From: a virus
Direction: 5' to 3' (one strand)
Length of the DNA stretch: 25,495 bases
IMG/VR virus record: IMGVR_UViG_3300021335_000080
Location: 1 to 25,495 of that record
Position 1 is the first letter of the stretch. The number at the start of each line of letters is the position of its first letter. Under the pieces are notes generated by a model that ran no database searches, was not told the DNA's origin, and worked only from the letters and a program-made list of their open reading frames with translations. Of this stretch, positions 15,064 through 21,657 are shown in pieces. A program made the translations under genes and the position numbers.

Positions 15064-17021
15064 TGGGTCTCAGCCCAGTTTTTTCCTATGTCATATGATC
15101 CTGGAGTAGGTATCTTAAACCCTAACTCCTGACCAGTTTCTAACATGCAGTCTGCTTGTATCTTTCCTAGTGCTCTAGCTTCCTCCTCTGTTCCTGTTAC
15201 CTCTACTTGGTATTCATCGTGGATGAACCCAACCATCTTAAACTTTATCCCTTCCTGTCTAGCTTTGTCGTGCCACTTGAGTAGACTGTGCTTCATCAAA
15301 CAAGCTTCACCATTCTGTAGTATCCCTGCCAAGGTTTTGTGTGCGTTGGGTACTGGAACTCTACGTCCATCATACCCAGTGAAGTATCCCTGCTCTGCTA
15401 TGTAAGGCACGAGTGTATTCTTAAGATTGTATAAGCCATCAATGCTCATCTCGAAACGAGTACGTGCCTCCTGTGCTTCCTTCATGTTTACTTTTAGTAT
15501 CTGACCAGTCTTTGCTACACCTGCACCTAGTAACCAAGCATAGATAAAAGTCTTAGCCATATCCCTCGTACCATTGGGTACATCTAAAGCTTTCTTATTG
15601 ACGTTGTGTATGTCTGTCTCGTCTTCTTTCTTTCCCTTCATGATGGCTTGTGCATACTGATCAGCGTCAAAGTGTCTCCAGAGATAGTCAGCTAACACAC
15701 GTAATTGAATACCGTCTGCGTCTGTACCAACTAACCAAGAGTCAGAAGGAACTGTCCAACAAGAACGTAGGTGTACATCAAATTGTTTCTTTACTTCATC
15801 AACTGCTGACTTAGGTTGACCATGAAACGGAGATGATATGTTAGCAGTGTTAGGATCTTTGTGAGCACACCGTCCTGTCCATGCTCCAATGTTATTTATC
15901 CTACCATGAATCCTTAGATCGTCACCACACTGCCCTATCCACTCCACCAGTGAGCTTCTGCGTCCTTCTAGTGTGAGCCACTGGGCTAGAGCTTTCGCTC
16001 CTGTAGGTGCTGTCTCAGGGAGTGTGCTAAGATTTGCCTCTGATACAGTGAAACCGTACCTGTCTAAGTCTTTCTTCTTTTGATTGTAGAAATCCTCGTC
16101 CATAGAGGCTACTGACTTGCCGTATGGATCACCTACCTTCTTTCGAGAGAAGTTAATAGCAGTCTTTGTTTTATCTACTGGCTTCCATCCTGCACCCCAG
16201 AGAACATCTATCCTGTCCTTTGAAGATCCTGGATTAAACTCTATCCAGTCGAGACAAACTAAGTCATCATCCTCTACGTTTGTGATAGCGTACTTCTCTT
16301 TAGCCCTGATAACTGTAGCCATCTCATCGCCATCCTTCTTGAGTCGATACTTGATACGATTGACCTCAGTAAGTTTAGGTGGGAAGTCTACTTGAAACTG
16401 CTCCTCTAAGGTAATCATCTTTGTCTTGACTGAGTTAAGAAGAAACTCTGCTTTTGTTTTATCAAAGAAGAAACCGTAGTGTTGTGTACGAACTAACTCT
16501 ATCTGTACATCGTGCTCAGTCCTTAAAGACTTACGCCAATCAGGACTCCAAACAATATCGTTGAAGTGATCATACAAAGATTCTGTAACCTCGATGTCTT
16601 GATACCAGTAGTCAACCATTTTGATACTGAACTTATCGAACTCATGAAAGTCTCCTTTATGTTTGTTGAGTCGTATGCCCCAAGCCTGTAGACTGTGAGG
16701 AAACTTAGCACCCTTGGGTGTTTCAATGTCGTAGTTTACTAACCTACTAATAAGTAAAGTATCTACAATCTTTCTTGGATCTATCAGTCTGGGTTTAAGT
16801 AGTTTGTTTAACATGGGTGCATCAAACTGTACAAAGTTGTGACCGATAATTAAATCTGCTGACTCGTACCACTTGATAGCTTCACGCCTAGCAACCTCAT
16901 CCTCGTGGCAGTTATCAAACCTTACTGTCTCACCAGTAGTAATATCTTTACCACCACAGATCCAGAGTTTGTCACTGTTGTTAAGACCGTTTGTTTCTAT
17001 GTCGCTGATGACAATCTTCAT
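15060..17021 (-). CDS. T7-type family A DNA polymerase with 3'-5' exonuclease
   Basis: This 653-residue polymerase replicates the phage genome. The exonuclease is intact: D7-x-E9 (SDIETNG), D67 (HNFVQFDAP) and Y138-x3-D142 (YWYQDIE). The polymerase domain has GRCAHKDPNTANI (383-395), motif A D434 (GTDADGIQLR), motif B RDMAKTFIYAWLLGAG (486-501) and motif C HDE (601-603). Tyr494 occupies the 762 position (E. coli numbering), as in T7. Two usually conserved positions differ: the Glu five residues after the motif A Asp is Gln439, and the second motif B Tyr (E. coli Y766, T7 Y530) is Leu498. No 5' nuclease domain or DnaJ-type cysteine insert is present. It overlaps the helicase by 4 bases and ends next to the SSB promoter candidate. 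Confidence 0.96.
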   Translation of the reverse strand: MKIVISDIETNGLNNSDKLWICGGKDITTGETVRFDNCHEDEVARREAIKWYESADLIIGHNFVQFDAPMLNKLLKPRLIDPRKIVDTLLISRLVNYDIETPKGAKFPHSLQAWGIRLNKHKGDFHEFDKFSIKMVDYWYQDIEVTESLYDHFNDIVWSPDWRKSLRTEHDVQIELVRTQHYGFFFDKTKAEFLLNSVKTKMITLEEQFQVDFPPKLTEVNRIKYRLKKDGDEMATVIRAKEKYAITNVEDDDLVCLDWIEFNPGSSKDRIDVLWGAGWKPVDKTKTAINFSRKKVGDPYGKSVASMDEDFYNQKKKDLDRYGFTVSEANLSTLPETAPTGAKALAQWLTLEGRRSSLVEWIGQCGDDLRIHGRINNIGAWTGRCAHKDPNTANISSPFHGQPKSAVDEVKKQFDVHLRSCWTVPSDSWLVGTDADGIQLRVLADYLWRHFDADQYAQAIMKGKKEDETDIHNVNKKALDVPNGTRDMAKTFIYAWLLGAGVAKTGQILKVNMKEAQEARTRFEMSIDGLYNLKNTLVPYIAEQGYFTGYDGRRVPVPNAHKTLAGILQNGEACLMKHSLLKWHDKARQEGIKFKMVGFIHDEYQVEVTGTEEEARALGKIQADCMLETGQELGFKIPTPGSYDIGKNWAETH

Positions 17022-18613
17022 ACGTTGAACACCACCTCTTCAAGGATAGTTGTCTCAGGATCGTAGAAGACTGACCCTGCTTTACCTAGCTTGGCAAAGG
17101 GTCTGTTCTTGTCAACAATAAAGTGTGTCGTGTTTCTCTCTACATCATCATCTGATTCAGTATCTCTGTTGAGTTTTATACAGACGATAGCTTCTTCCTC
17201 AAGGGATGCTGCGTACTTTGTGCGTCCATCATCGTTAACCTGTGATATAAATACAACACCTATGTTTAATTCTTTAGCAAGCTGTGCCATCCTAGCACCA
17301 AGAGTAGTCAGGGTACTGGTAGCTGCATCTACTCCAGAGTTTGATAGATAGGCTAGACGTTGGACGTGATCTATAAAGATGTACTCTGCACCATAGACTG
17401 TTGCTGCAAGCCTAACGTAGTCCAGGAGTTGCATAGGATCATCATGGCTACGCATCTCAAAGATAACTGTGTTCTCTCCACCTGCCATCTTCTGTGCTGC
17501 TTTGATAACTTCATCCTCAGTGTAGCCAGTTGCTACTGCATCCTCTTTGGTTCTAACATTCCACCCAAGTTCGTAGGTTGCCATAGACCTGTAGGTTGTA
17601 GACTTCATCTCTTCCATGTGGAGTAGGGCAAGCTTTGTGTTCTGCTTGAGTAGTCCAACCTCAAAATATCTGACTAGCTCAGTCTTACCCTGACCCCTCA
17701 TTGCTTTGATGAATGTAAGCCCACCCTTAACCAGACCCCTGATCTTGTCATCAATACCAGTGTGTCCTGTCGGTACATACTCGTAAGGGTTCTCTGTGGT
17801 GATAGCCTTCTCTACCTCTAAGTCTCCAACAAAGAAGTTGTCTGGTGCAAATCTCTGTGGCTTGAGTGCTGCCCACTTGAGGTCTGACTCGTCACCCTTC
17901 ATGAGAAACTCGTTGGCATCCTTGTGCTTGGACATAGGTACGTAGTAAAACTTCTCAGGCATAATGCTGTACAGTTTCTGTGCTGCACCCTGACCTGCCT
18001 GATCCAGTTCACCTGCGTAGACTACCATCTCGAAAGCGTTGAGGTAGTCAAAGTTATCCTTGATAAACTTATCTGATAGGGCTGCACTTGGTAGTGACTT
18101 TACAGGATAGGATTTACCTAAGACCTGATACAGACTTGCTGCATCAAACTCACCCTCAGTAATGTAGATACGCTTACTAGATCCTGCGTTAAACTCAGGA
18201 CCGAAAAGTTCTGTCAGTGACCCACGTTCTTTAGTCCAGAACTTCTTTTCGTGGTAGCCACGATACTTGACGTTATCTTTGTACTTGAAAGCGTAACGTA
18301 CAGGATCACCACCCTCACCTATTTGTAATTGAATATTGTATAGTTTAGCTACGTCTTCATCTAGTCCTCTGATACCTTCATACCTACCTGAGATTACGTT
18401 GACGTTACGTAAGTCTACCTTGGGTGGAGGTGGTGGATAAGTTGCCTCTGCCCACTCAAACTTCTTTGCTGAGTTTGGGTAGCCCCTGTTACAGGAGTGG
18501 CACTTGCCTACCTTGGTTACTAGGTTGTAGCTAAAAGCATCTGAACTTGCACAATCCTCAAACGGACATGGCTGATGTGTAATCTCACTCTTGCTGTTCA
18601 CTGCTGCTGTCAT
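17018..18613 (-). CDS. T7 gp4-like primase-helicase
   Basis: This 531-residue bifunctional protein unwinds DNA and makes primers at the fork. Domains in order: a zinc-binding site C16, C21, C38, C41 (first pair spaced CPFEDC instead of the usual CxxC); a Pro-rich linker (59-65); a TOPRIM primase fold with E153 (ITEGEFDAAS), then E202-L-D204 (AGELDQAG) where T7 has D-M-D, and D232 (HKDANEF); and a RecA-type helicase with Walker A AMRGQGKTE (304-312), Walker B YIFIDH (D415) and a VFISQVN sensor (454-460). T7 gp4 is 566 residues. The 4-base ATGA overlap with the polymerase gene implies coupled production of replisome parts. A 45-residue gene overlaps its start by 29 bases. Confidence 0.95.
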   Translation of the reverse strand: MTAAVNSKSEITHQPCPFEDCASSDAFSYNLVTKVGKCHSCNRGYPNSAKKFEWAEATYPPPPPKVDLRNVNVISGRYEGIRGLDEDVAKLYNIQLQIGEGGDPVRYAFKYKDNVKYRGYHEKKFWTKERGSLTELFGPEFNAGSSKRIYITEGEFDAASLYQVLGKSYPVKSLPSAALSDKFIKDNFDYLNAFEMVVYAGELDQAGQGAAQKLYSIMPEKFYYVPMSKHKDANEFLMKGDESDLKWAALKPQRFAPDNFFVGDLEVEKAITTENPYEYVPTGHTGIDDKIRGLVKGGLTFIKAMRGQGKTELVRYFEVGLLKQNTKLALLHMEEMKSTTYRSMATYELGWNVRTKEDAVATGYTEDEVIKAAQKMAGGENTVIFEMRSHDDPMQLLDYVRLAATVYGAEYIFIDHVQRLAYLSNSGVDAATSTLTTLGARMAQLAKELNIGVVFISQVNDDGRTKYAASLEEEAIVCIKLNRDTESDDDVERNTTHFIVDKNRPFAKLGKAGSVFYDPETTILEEVVFNV

Positions 18614-18722
18614 TTTGTTGTTCCTTTTCTTTTGCTCTCTGTCGTTCTTCCTTGGTCATTGGCCTTATCTCTTTCGAGATTCCCTTCCTCCTGTCAATGT
18701 ACCACTCTTTAGGTTCGTTCAT
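18585..18722 (-). CDS. 45-residue charged small protein upstream of the helicase
   Basis: An ATG at 18722 opens a 45-codon frame: MNEPKEWYIDRRKGISKEIR, then PMTKEERQRAKEKEQQNDSS and SEQQE, ending at TGA 18587-18585. It is strongly charged and probably helical, with no membrane part. It starts four bases after the stop of the 57-residue gene and fills what would otherwise be a 100-base gap. The ribosome site (GGTAAAG) is weak and it overlaps the helicase start by 29 bases, so it is less certain than its neighbours. Function unknown. Confidence 0.55.
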   Translation of the reverse strand: MNEPKEWYIDRRKGISKEIRPMTKEERQRAKEKEQQNDSSSEQQE

Positions 18723-18726
18723 ATCT

Positions 18727-18900
18727 TTACCACATCGGATTCATTAGGTCAAATCTTTCGTACCAGTCAGCCCCTTCCAAGGCTAACCACATCAGTACAG
18801 GCACACCTAGTATGAGAAACATACAGGTAACAAAAGCCCACCCCAATCCTTTTGTTGTGCAGTACTGCTCACTCGTATTACTAGTGCAGTTTTTTGTCAT
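18727..18900 (-). CDS. 57-residue single-pass membrane protein
   Basis: The frame opens with MTKNCTSNTSEQYCTTKG, followed by one hydrophobic helix (about 19-41, LGWAFVTCMFLILGVPVLMW), then a short amphipathic acidic C-terminus (LEGADWYERFDLMNPMW). It starts inside the end of the zinc-ribbon gene (20-base overlap) and stops four bases before the 45-residue gene, so it fits the tight packing of this block. The Cys4/Cys14 pair before the helix is notable. Likely an inner-membrane protein; function unknown. No clear ribosome site stronger than GAAGA was seen. Confidence 0.65.
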   Translation of the reverse strand: MTKNCTSNTSEQYCTTKGLGWAFVTCMFLILGVPVLMWLALEGADWYERFDLMNPMW

Positions 18901-19063
18901 CTTCATCTTCTTCCCTTGGATAGTATACTAAAACATATGAGTCACACTCAGGACAACTAAGATTAGTCACTATGCTATACTCCCCAAAGAGGGAAGTTTG
19001 ATCCTCGTCAATGTCGTGATCACCACCCCAAATTAATTTAGTATCACAGTGCCAACAGTTCAT
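18881..19063 (-). CDS. small zinc-ribbon protein
   Basis: This 60-residue acidic protein has two cysteine pairs, C3-x-x-C6 (NCWHCDTK) and C37-x-x-C40 (SCPECDS), a classic zinc ribbon. IWGGDHDIDEDQ and YSIVTNLSCPEC between them are, as I recall, a conserved pattern in small phage proteins sometimes annotated only as zinc-ribbon or hypothetical. Such proteins may bind nucleic acid or a host protein; the sequence does not say which. The C-terminus is very acidic (REEDEDDKKLH). Its start overlaps the previous gene's stop by 4 bases (ATGA). Confidence 0.85.
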   Translation of the reverse strand: MNCWHCDTKLIWGGDHDIDEDQTSLFGEYSIVTNLSCPECDSYVLVYYPREEDEDDKKLH

Positions 19064-19275
19064 GCGTAATCCTTCCTGGCTTTAGATGGAAAGTCATCTC
19101 TGTTCCATCCTTTGTTTACTTGCTCAGTTGCCCAGGCATAGGTGATCTTCCAATACCTTGCTGCCTCTGCCATGTTGCTGAAGTCTTTTCCGTAGAGTCT
19201 ACACTTCCTACCCTTCTGTTTAAAGGTAGGCTCGTACCTGATACGGACATGAGTAGGTACTTCTTTTGGTTGCAT
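19060..19275 (-). CDS. small basic protein, possible helix-turn-helix-like DNA binder
   Basis: This 71-residue basic protein contains FSNMAEAARYWKITYAWA (about 32-49), an amphipathic helix pair resembling the helix-turn-helix-like segments that recognise repeats of the NUMOD/AP2 type, followed by EQVNKGWNRDDF. The resemblance is weak and is an inference from the pattern A-A-x-x-W-x-I-x-x-x-x-[AV]. The gene is coupled to its neighbours: it starts on the last base of the previous stop (TAATG) and ends overlapping the zinc-ribbon gene. It could be a small regulator, but no family is confidently recognised. Confidence 0.7.
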   Translation of the reverse strand: MQPKEVPTHVRIRYEPTFKQKGRKCRLYGKDFSNMAEAARYWKITYAWATEQVNKGWNRDDFPSKARKDYA

Positions 19276-19469
19276 TACTTTTCTCCTATGTTCTTGGGTG
19301 TGTACACTGCACCATTGTACTGACTACCAGTCTCAGTATCTGCACCAAAGTTACACCAAGCTAGAATAACTAGGATTGCCATGATCCAGTAGAATGAAAC
19401 CTTCAACCACTTGATGAAGCCCTCGAATGTTTTCTTTGCTTCTACCTCTGCTGATTCACTTGGTGTCAT
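19275..19469 (-). CDS. 64-residue single-pass membrane protein
   Basis: I use the start at 19469 instead of the longer frame at 19553 because the ATG overlaps the upstream stop (ATGA) and has GAGGT six bases before it. The product is MTPSESAEVEAKKTFEGF, a membrane helix about residues 24-40 (YWIMAILVILAWCNF preceded by KWLKVSF), then a polar tail with YNGAVYTPKN. The basic KWLK just before the helix favours the N-terminus facing the cytoplasm. Neighbours are other small early proteins. It may act on the host envelope; function unknown. Confidence 0.75.
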   Translation of the reverse strand: MTPSESAEVEAKKTFEGFIKWLKVSFYWIMAILVILAWCNFGADTETGSQYNGAVYTPKNIGEK

Positions 19470-19639
19470 TGCTGCACCTCTACTTCCAGACAAGCCACTG
19501 TCTCTGACTTGTGCGTTACCATCTTGGCTGCTTTGCTCAGTTCTATCTGACACTCTTCTATCGTGGCATAATTACCTAACTGGTAGTGCTCCACTGTCTG
19601 TGTGCTGAACAGTTGCATCCACACTAATACATACATCAT
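19466..19639 (-). CDS. 57-residue protein with a short hydrophobic N-terminus
   Basis: The longer frame from 19690 overlaps the previous gene by almost 50 bases; AAGGA sits eight bases before the ATG at 19639, so I start there. The product begins MMYVLVWMQLFSTQ, a short hydrophobic stretch that might be a strand or a weak signal-like segment, followed by VEHYQLGNYATIEECQIELS and ending in TVACLEVEVQQ. The pattern (a strand, then x-Y-x-T-I-E-E-C, a helix, then C-L-E-V) recalls small secreted or periplasmic phage proteins with a disulfide between C30 and C50; the disulfide is inference. Its stop overlaps the next start (ATGA). Confidence 0.7.
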   Translation of the reverse strand: MMYVLVWMQLFSTQTVEHYQLGNYATIEECQIELSKAAKMVTHKSETVACLEVEVQQ

Positions 19640-19643
19640 ATCT

Positions 19644-19838
19644 TTAGTCCTTCTCTTCACTTGTTTTATGTTTATCCAACAAGGCTTCAAGTTGTTTAGA
19701 CATACTGCTGCTTCTTATCATCATAGCAATAGTTACCTGTGCCAGTTCCTCATGCGAATATCTTTTACATAAGTTCTTTACTAGATCATCTCTGCTTATA
19801 CTTCTAATATTTTTATTATTTAAAACATCGGATACCAT
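19644..19838 (-). CDS. hypothetical small phage protein
   Basis: This 64-residue protein has a basic N-terminal half (VLNNKNIRSISRDDLVKNLC) and a helical C-terminal half with several Met and Ser (IAMMIRSSSMSKQLEALLDK). It has no cysteine pairs, membrane helix or catalytic motif. It overlaps the upstream gene by 19 bases. I do not recognise it. The overlaps and packing support a real gene. Confidence 0.65.
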   Translation of the reverse strand: MVSDVLNNKNIRSISRDDLVKNLCKRYSHEELAQVTIAMMIRSSSMSKQLEALLDKHKTSEEKD

Positions 19839-20005
19839 AACTCACCCCTATCTCTATACCCTTTAACTTCGTTCAACAAGATCTTTAACTTGTCTGCTTT
19901 ATACTGTTCACCATCCCACTCAAGATCGTCAATATCTTTCTGTAGATCTTTGAGATAAGACTCAACAGCTACTACCTTTTCATCCTCGTACTTTAAATGT
20001 CTCAT
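19820..20005 (-). CDS. hypothetical small acidic helical protein
   Basis: This 61-residue protein is charged throughout (KYEDEKVVAVESYLKDLQKD, then DDLEWDGEQYKADKLKILLN) and is predicted to be a helical hairpin or a short coiled coil. The C-terminus has GELWYPMF. Its ATG shares one base with the previous stop (TGATG), which indicates translation coupled to the upstream gene. No family recognised. Confidence 0.7.
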   Translation of the reverse strand: MRHLKYEDEKVVAVESYLKDLQKDIDDLEWDGEQYKADKLKILLNEVKGYRDRGELWYPMF

Positions 20006-20238
20006 CAGTGATAAGTCCTTGTCTCTTTTTTATCTACCCAAACTTTAAAGTCTTTGGAGTTGTATCCTTTATCCCTCATAAATTCTTGCAGATCTACAAT
20101 ACAATCCAACAGCGTTGAGTTTTGTGACATAATTATTTCAACAATATCCCTGTCCTCTTTCTTTAGTTTGTCTAGCAGATTGTCTATTTCATCTGAAGAA
20201 AGATACAACACCTCATCATCATCCTCATCATATTCCAT
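20005..20238 (-). CDS. hypothetical small acidic protein, first gene after the non-coding gap
   Basis: This 77-residue protein has a very acidic N-terminus (MEYDEDDDEVLYLSSDEIDN) and a helix with LLDKLKKEDRDIVEIIM, then YNSKDFKVWVDKK near the end. AAAGGA precedes its ATG. It is the first gene downstream of the only sizeable non-coding gap, which holds a candidate promoter and paired dyads, so it may head a transcript that runs through 18585. The acidic, small character is like DNA-mimic or host-takeover proteins, but that is only a possibility. Confidence 0.75.
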   Translation of the reverse strand: MEYDEDDDEVLYLSSDEIDNLLDKLKKEDRDIVEIIMSQNSTLLDCIVDLQEFMRDKGYNSKDFKVWVDKKETRTYH

Positions 20239-20257
20239 ACTGTTAGTTCCTTTCTTT

Positions 20258-20341
20258 AGGTAATACCTATAGTATTATTATCTATAAGTAATAATAAATA
20301 TTAGTATACTTTAGGTATAACCTTTAGTTATTAGTTGGCAA
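20258..20341 (-). promoter_or_regulatory. candidate promoter with two AGGT-N3-ACCT dyads
   Basis: In the 136-base gap 20239-20374, minus-strand TTGCCA (20341-20336) and TATACC (20319-20314) are 16 bases apart, a plausible sigma70-like promoter. The dyad AGGTATAACCT (20313-20323) covers the -10, and a second copy AGGTAATACCT (20258-20268) lies 55 bp downstream, centre to centre. The two lie in 18-bp arms (20258-20275 and 20306-20323) that match as an inverted repeat at 16 of 18 positions. Between them TATTATTA (20273-20280) and TAATAATA (20289-20296) form another perfect inverted repeat, and AGTATACT (20303-20310) is a perfect palindrome. This arrangement suggests an operator region, or possibly an AT-rich origin. 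Confidence 0.5.
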
Positions 20342-20374
20342 CTGTTGTTTTTATTTCAAGTGGGGCAAGTTGTC

Positions 20375-20452
20375 TCACCACCACAGAAGAAACAGAAAAC
20401 CTAACCAAGCTATGTTGATGAGTATGGCTACTACTTCGTGTGTCTCTAACAT
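20375..20452 (-). CDS. 25-residue membrane mini-protein
   Basis: An ATG at 20452 lies nine bases after the upstream gene's stop and opens the frame MLETHEVVAILINIAWLGFL followed by FLLWW and a TGA at 20377-20375. This is a short acidic head and one uninterrupted membrane helix ending in two tryptophans, the usual interface residues. Upstream GTGGGTG is a weak ribosome site. The frame fits exactly between the preceding gene and the non-coding gap. It may be a tiny regulator of an envelope protein, like other phage mini-proteins; function unknown and existence not certain. Confidence 0.5.
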   Translation of the reverse strand: MLETHEVVAILINIAWLGFLFLLWW

Positions 20453-20461
20453 AATCACCCA

Positions 20462-20776
20462 CTATACGTTGATGTACTGATGTGTGTTCATGGTATAACT
20501 TATACCCATCTCGTAGTCAGGGCTGCTGCCATACAACTCTGTCAAGGCATCTACTACAACCCTTACGTTGGTGTAAAATCTACCTGATGTATCTTGGTAG
20601 TCATCAAAGTCGTTGTTCACAGGTATCACTGCTGCTACTTCTTTCCAGTGTTTATACTTACGTTTACCTACATCATCTTCTTCTGGGTTCAAACATTTAA
20701 CATGTCTCTCGTACACGTATATCACTGCGTCATGATAGTCACCCACTTTAATTTTATATGTTTTATCTTGTATCAT
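20462..20776 (-). CDS. hypothetical phage protein, 104 residues
   Basis: This soluble 104-residue protein has an N-terminal strand-rich part (YKIKVGDYHDAVIYVYERHV) and a central VAAVIPVNNDFDDYQDTSGR, then RFYTNVRVVVDALTELYGSS. GGAG stands seven bases before its ATG. No cysteine pairs or catalytic motif were seen. It lies between the metallopeptidase and the 25-residue membrane mini-protein. No family recognised. Confidence 0.7.
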   Translation of the reverse strand: MIQDKTYKIKVGDYHDAVIYVYERHVKCLNPEEDDVGKRKYKHWKEVAAVIPVNNDFDDYQDTSGRFYTNVRVVVDALTELYGSSPDYEMGISYTMNTHQYINV

Positions 20777-20793
20777 TTTAGTTCTCCTTTTTT

Positions 20794-21201
20794 TTAATCT
20801 TGTGTCCAGGCTTTATTGCCTAAGTTATTTTCTTCTGCCCAAGTAATGAACAGTCCTAGCTCACGCCCATAGGCTTCGATCTCTGAGGGCTTATCCCAGT
20901 ATGGTATGTTGATCTCACTGTTCTGCGTTAGCTCTCCGTACTCGTACTGTTTAACGTGTACCAGTTCATGCGCCAGTGTCATGAGCATTTCCTTGAGCCT
21001 CATAGATCTTCTCAGGTCTATCTGATACTCACCATCATCTATCTCAACACACCCACCTAGACCATAGCTATCACCTCGAAAGTATATCTCTATGTAAGGA
21101 TCTATTTTAAACTTTTTCTTTGCAAACATAACCATACTAATGATGTGCTTTTGTAAGCTCTTAGAGCCACCATCAATTACAGTCCAACTATTATACCTCA
21201 T
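20794..21201 (-). CDS. small zinc metallopeptidase-like protein (HExxH)
   Basis: This 135-residue protein carries H78-E79-L-V-H82 (TLAHELVHVKQYEYG), the HExxH zinc and catalytic motif, and a downstream glutamate in PSEIEAYGREL (E107 or E109) that is placed correctly for the third zinc ligand of gluzincin-type peptidases. The N-terminal half has strands (PYIEIYFRGDSYGLGGCVE) and the layout resembles minimal SprT/WSS1-like or phage metallopeptidase domains, without a C-terminal zinc ribbon. The substrate is unknown: processing of host or phage proteins early in infection is plausible but inferred. AAAGGG precedes its ATG, which lies 11 bases inside the end of the upstream gene. Confidence 0.85.
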   Translation of the reverse strand: MRYNSWTVIDGGSKSLQKHIISMVMFAKKKFKIDPYIEIYFRGDSYGLGGCVEIDDGEYQIDLRRSMRLKEMLMTLAHELVHVKQYEYGELTQNSEINIPYWDKPSEIEAYGRELGLFITWAEENNLGNKAWTQD

Positions 21202-21451
21202 TGTATGCCCTTTCTATTTCTTCAGTAGTGACAGGCGGTAGGTCAGTAACACTGTCCTTTATTTCAGTCCAGTCATAGATACTTTCAACTGAGGAATGAT
21301 CCTGATCGTAGTCATCATAGAGTCTAGGCTTCCAGTATCCGTTGTTCTTGTCTCTCTTTATCATGTAGTCAGCAGTGTTGTAGCAGTGCTTAAGACTACA
21401 GTTAATAAACATCACTGACTTATCTTTGTAGTTAAACATTCTAGTGTTCAT
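21191..21451 (-). CDS. hypothetical phage protein, 86 residues
   Basis: I start at the ATG at 21451, which shares one base with the upstream stop (TAATG) and has AAGGAG eight bases before it; the longer frame from 21490 would lie inside the neighbour. The product begins MNTRMFNYKDKSVMFINCSL and has two cysteines (C18, C23), then an acidic Tyr/Asp-rich middle (YDDYDQDHSSVESIYDW) and PPVTTEEIERAYNEV at the end. No known motif. It is translationally coupled to the upstream gene and overlaps the metallopeptidase start by 11 bases. Confidence 0.7.
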   Translation of the reverse strand: MNTRMFNYKDKSVMFINCSLKHCYNTADYMIKRDKNNGYWKPRLYDDYDQDHSSVESIYDWTEIKDSVTDLPPVTTEEIERAYNEV

Positions 21452-21657
21452 TATACTATCTCCTTCCTTTTTATAAATGCTACACCACACTTGGGTATCT
21501 TTATGTATTCCCTAGTCTCGATATGTTTGAACATCATGTACTCAAGGTCATCCCTGCCCTTCTCAGTACCCATGTACATATAGTCAAACATGATAGAGTC
21601 TACAGCCCTGTCGAAAGCTTCTCGAACTTCGTTGTCTAATTCTTTTTCAGTCTTCAT
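21451..21657 (-). CDS. hypothetical acidic small protein
   Basis: This 68-residue protein has a helical N-terminal half (KELDNEVREAFDRAVDSIMF) and two Tyr/Met-rich stretches (DYMYMGTEKGRDDLEYMMFK), followed by a basic end (GVAFIKRKEIV). Its ATG overlaps the previous stop (ATGA) and its stop overlaps the next start. No family recognised. Confidence 0.7.
   Translation of the reverse strand: MKTEKELDNEVREAFDRAVDSIMFDYMYMGTEKGRDDLEYMMFKHIETREYIKIPKCGVAFIKRKEIV

Noticed and set aside
15060-17021. DnaJ-type cysteine insert in the polymerase, as in HMO-2011-type phages
   Set aside because: No CxxCxGxG repeats are present; the region between exonuclease and polymerase domains is short and has no such motif.
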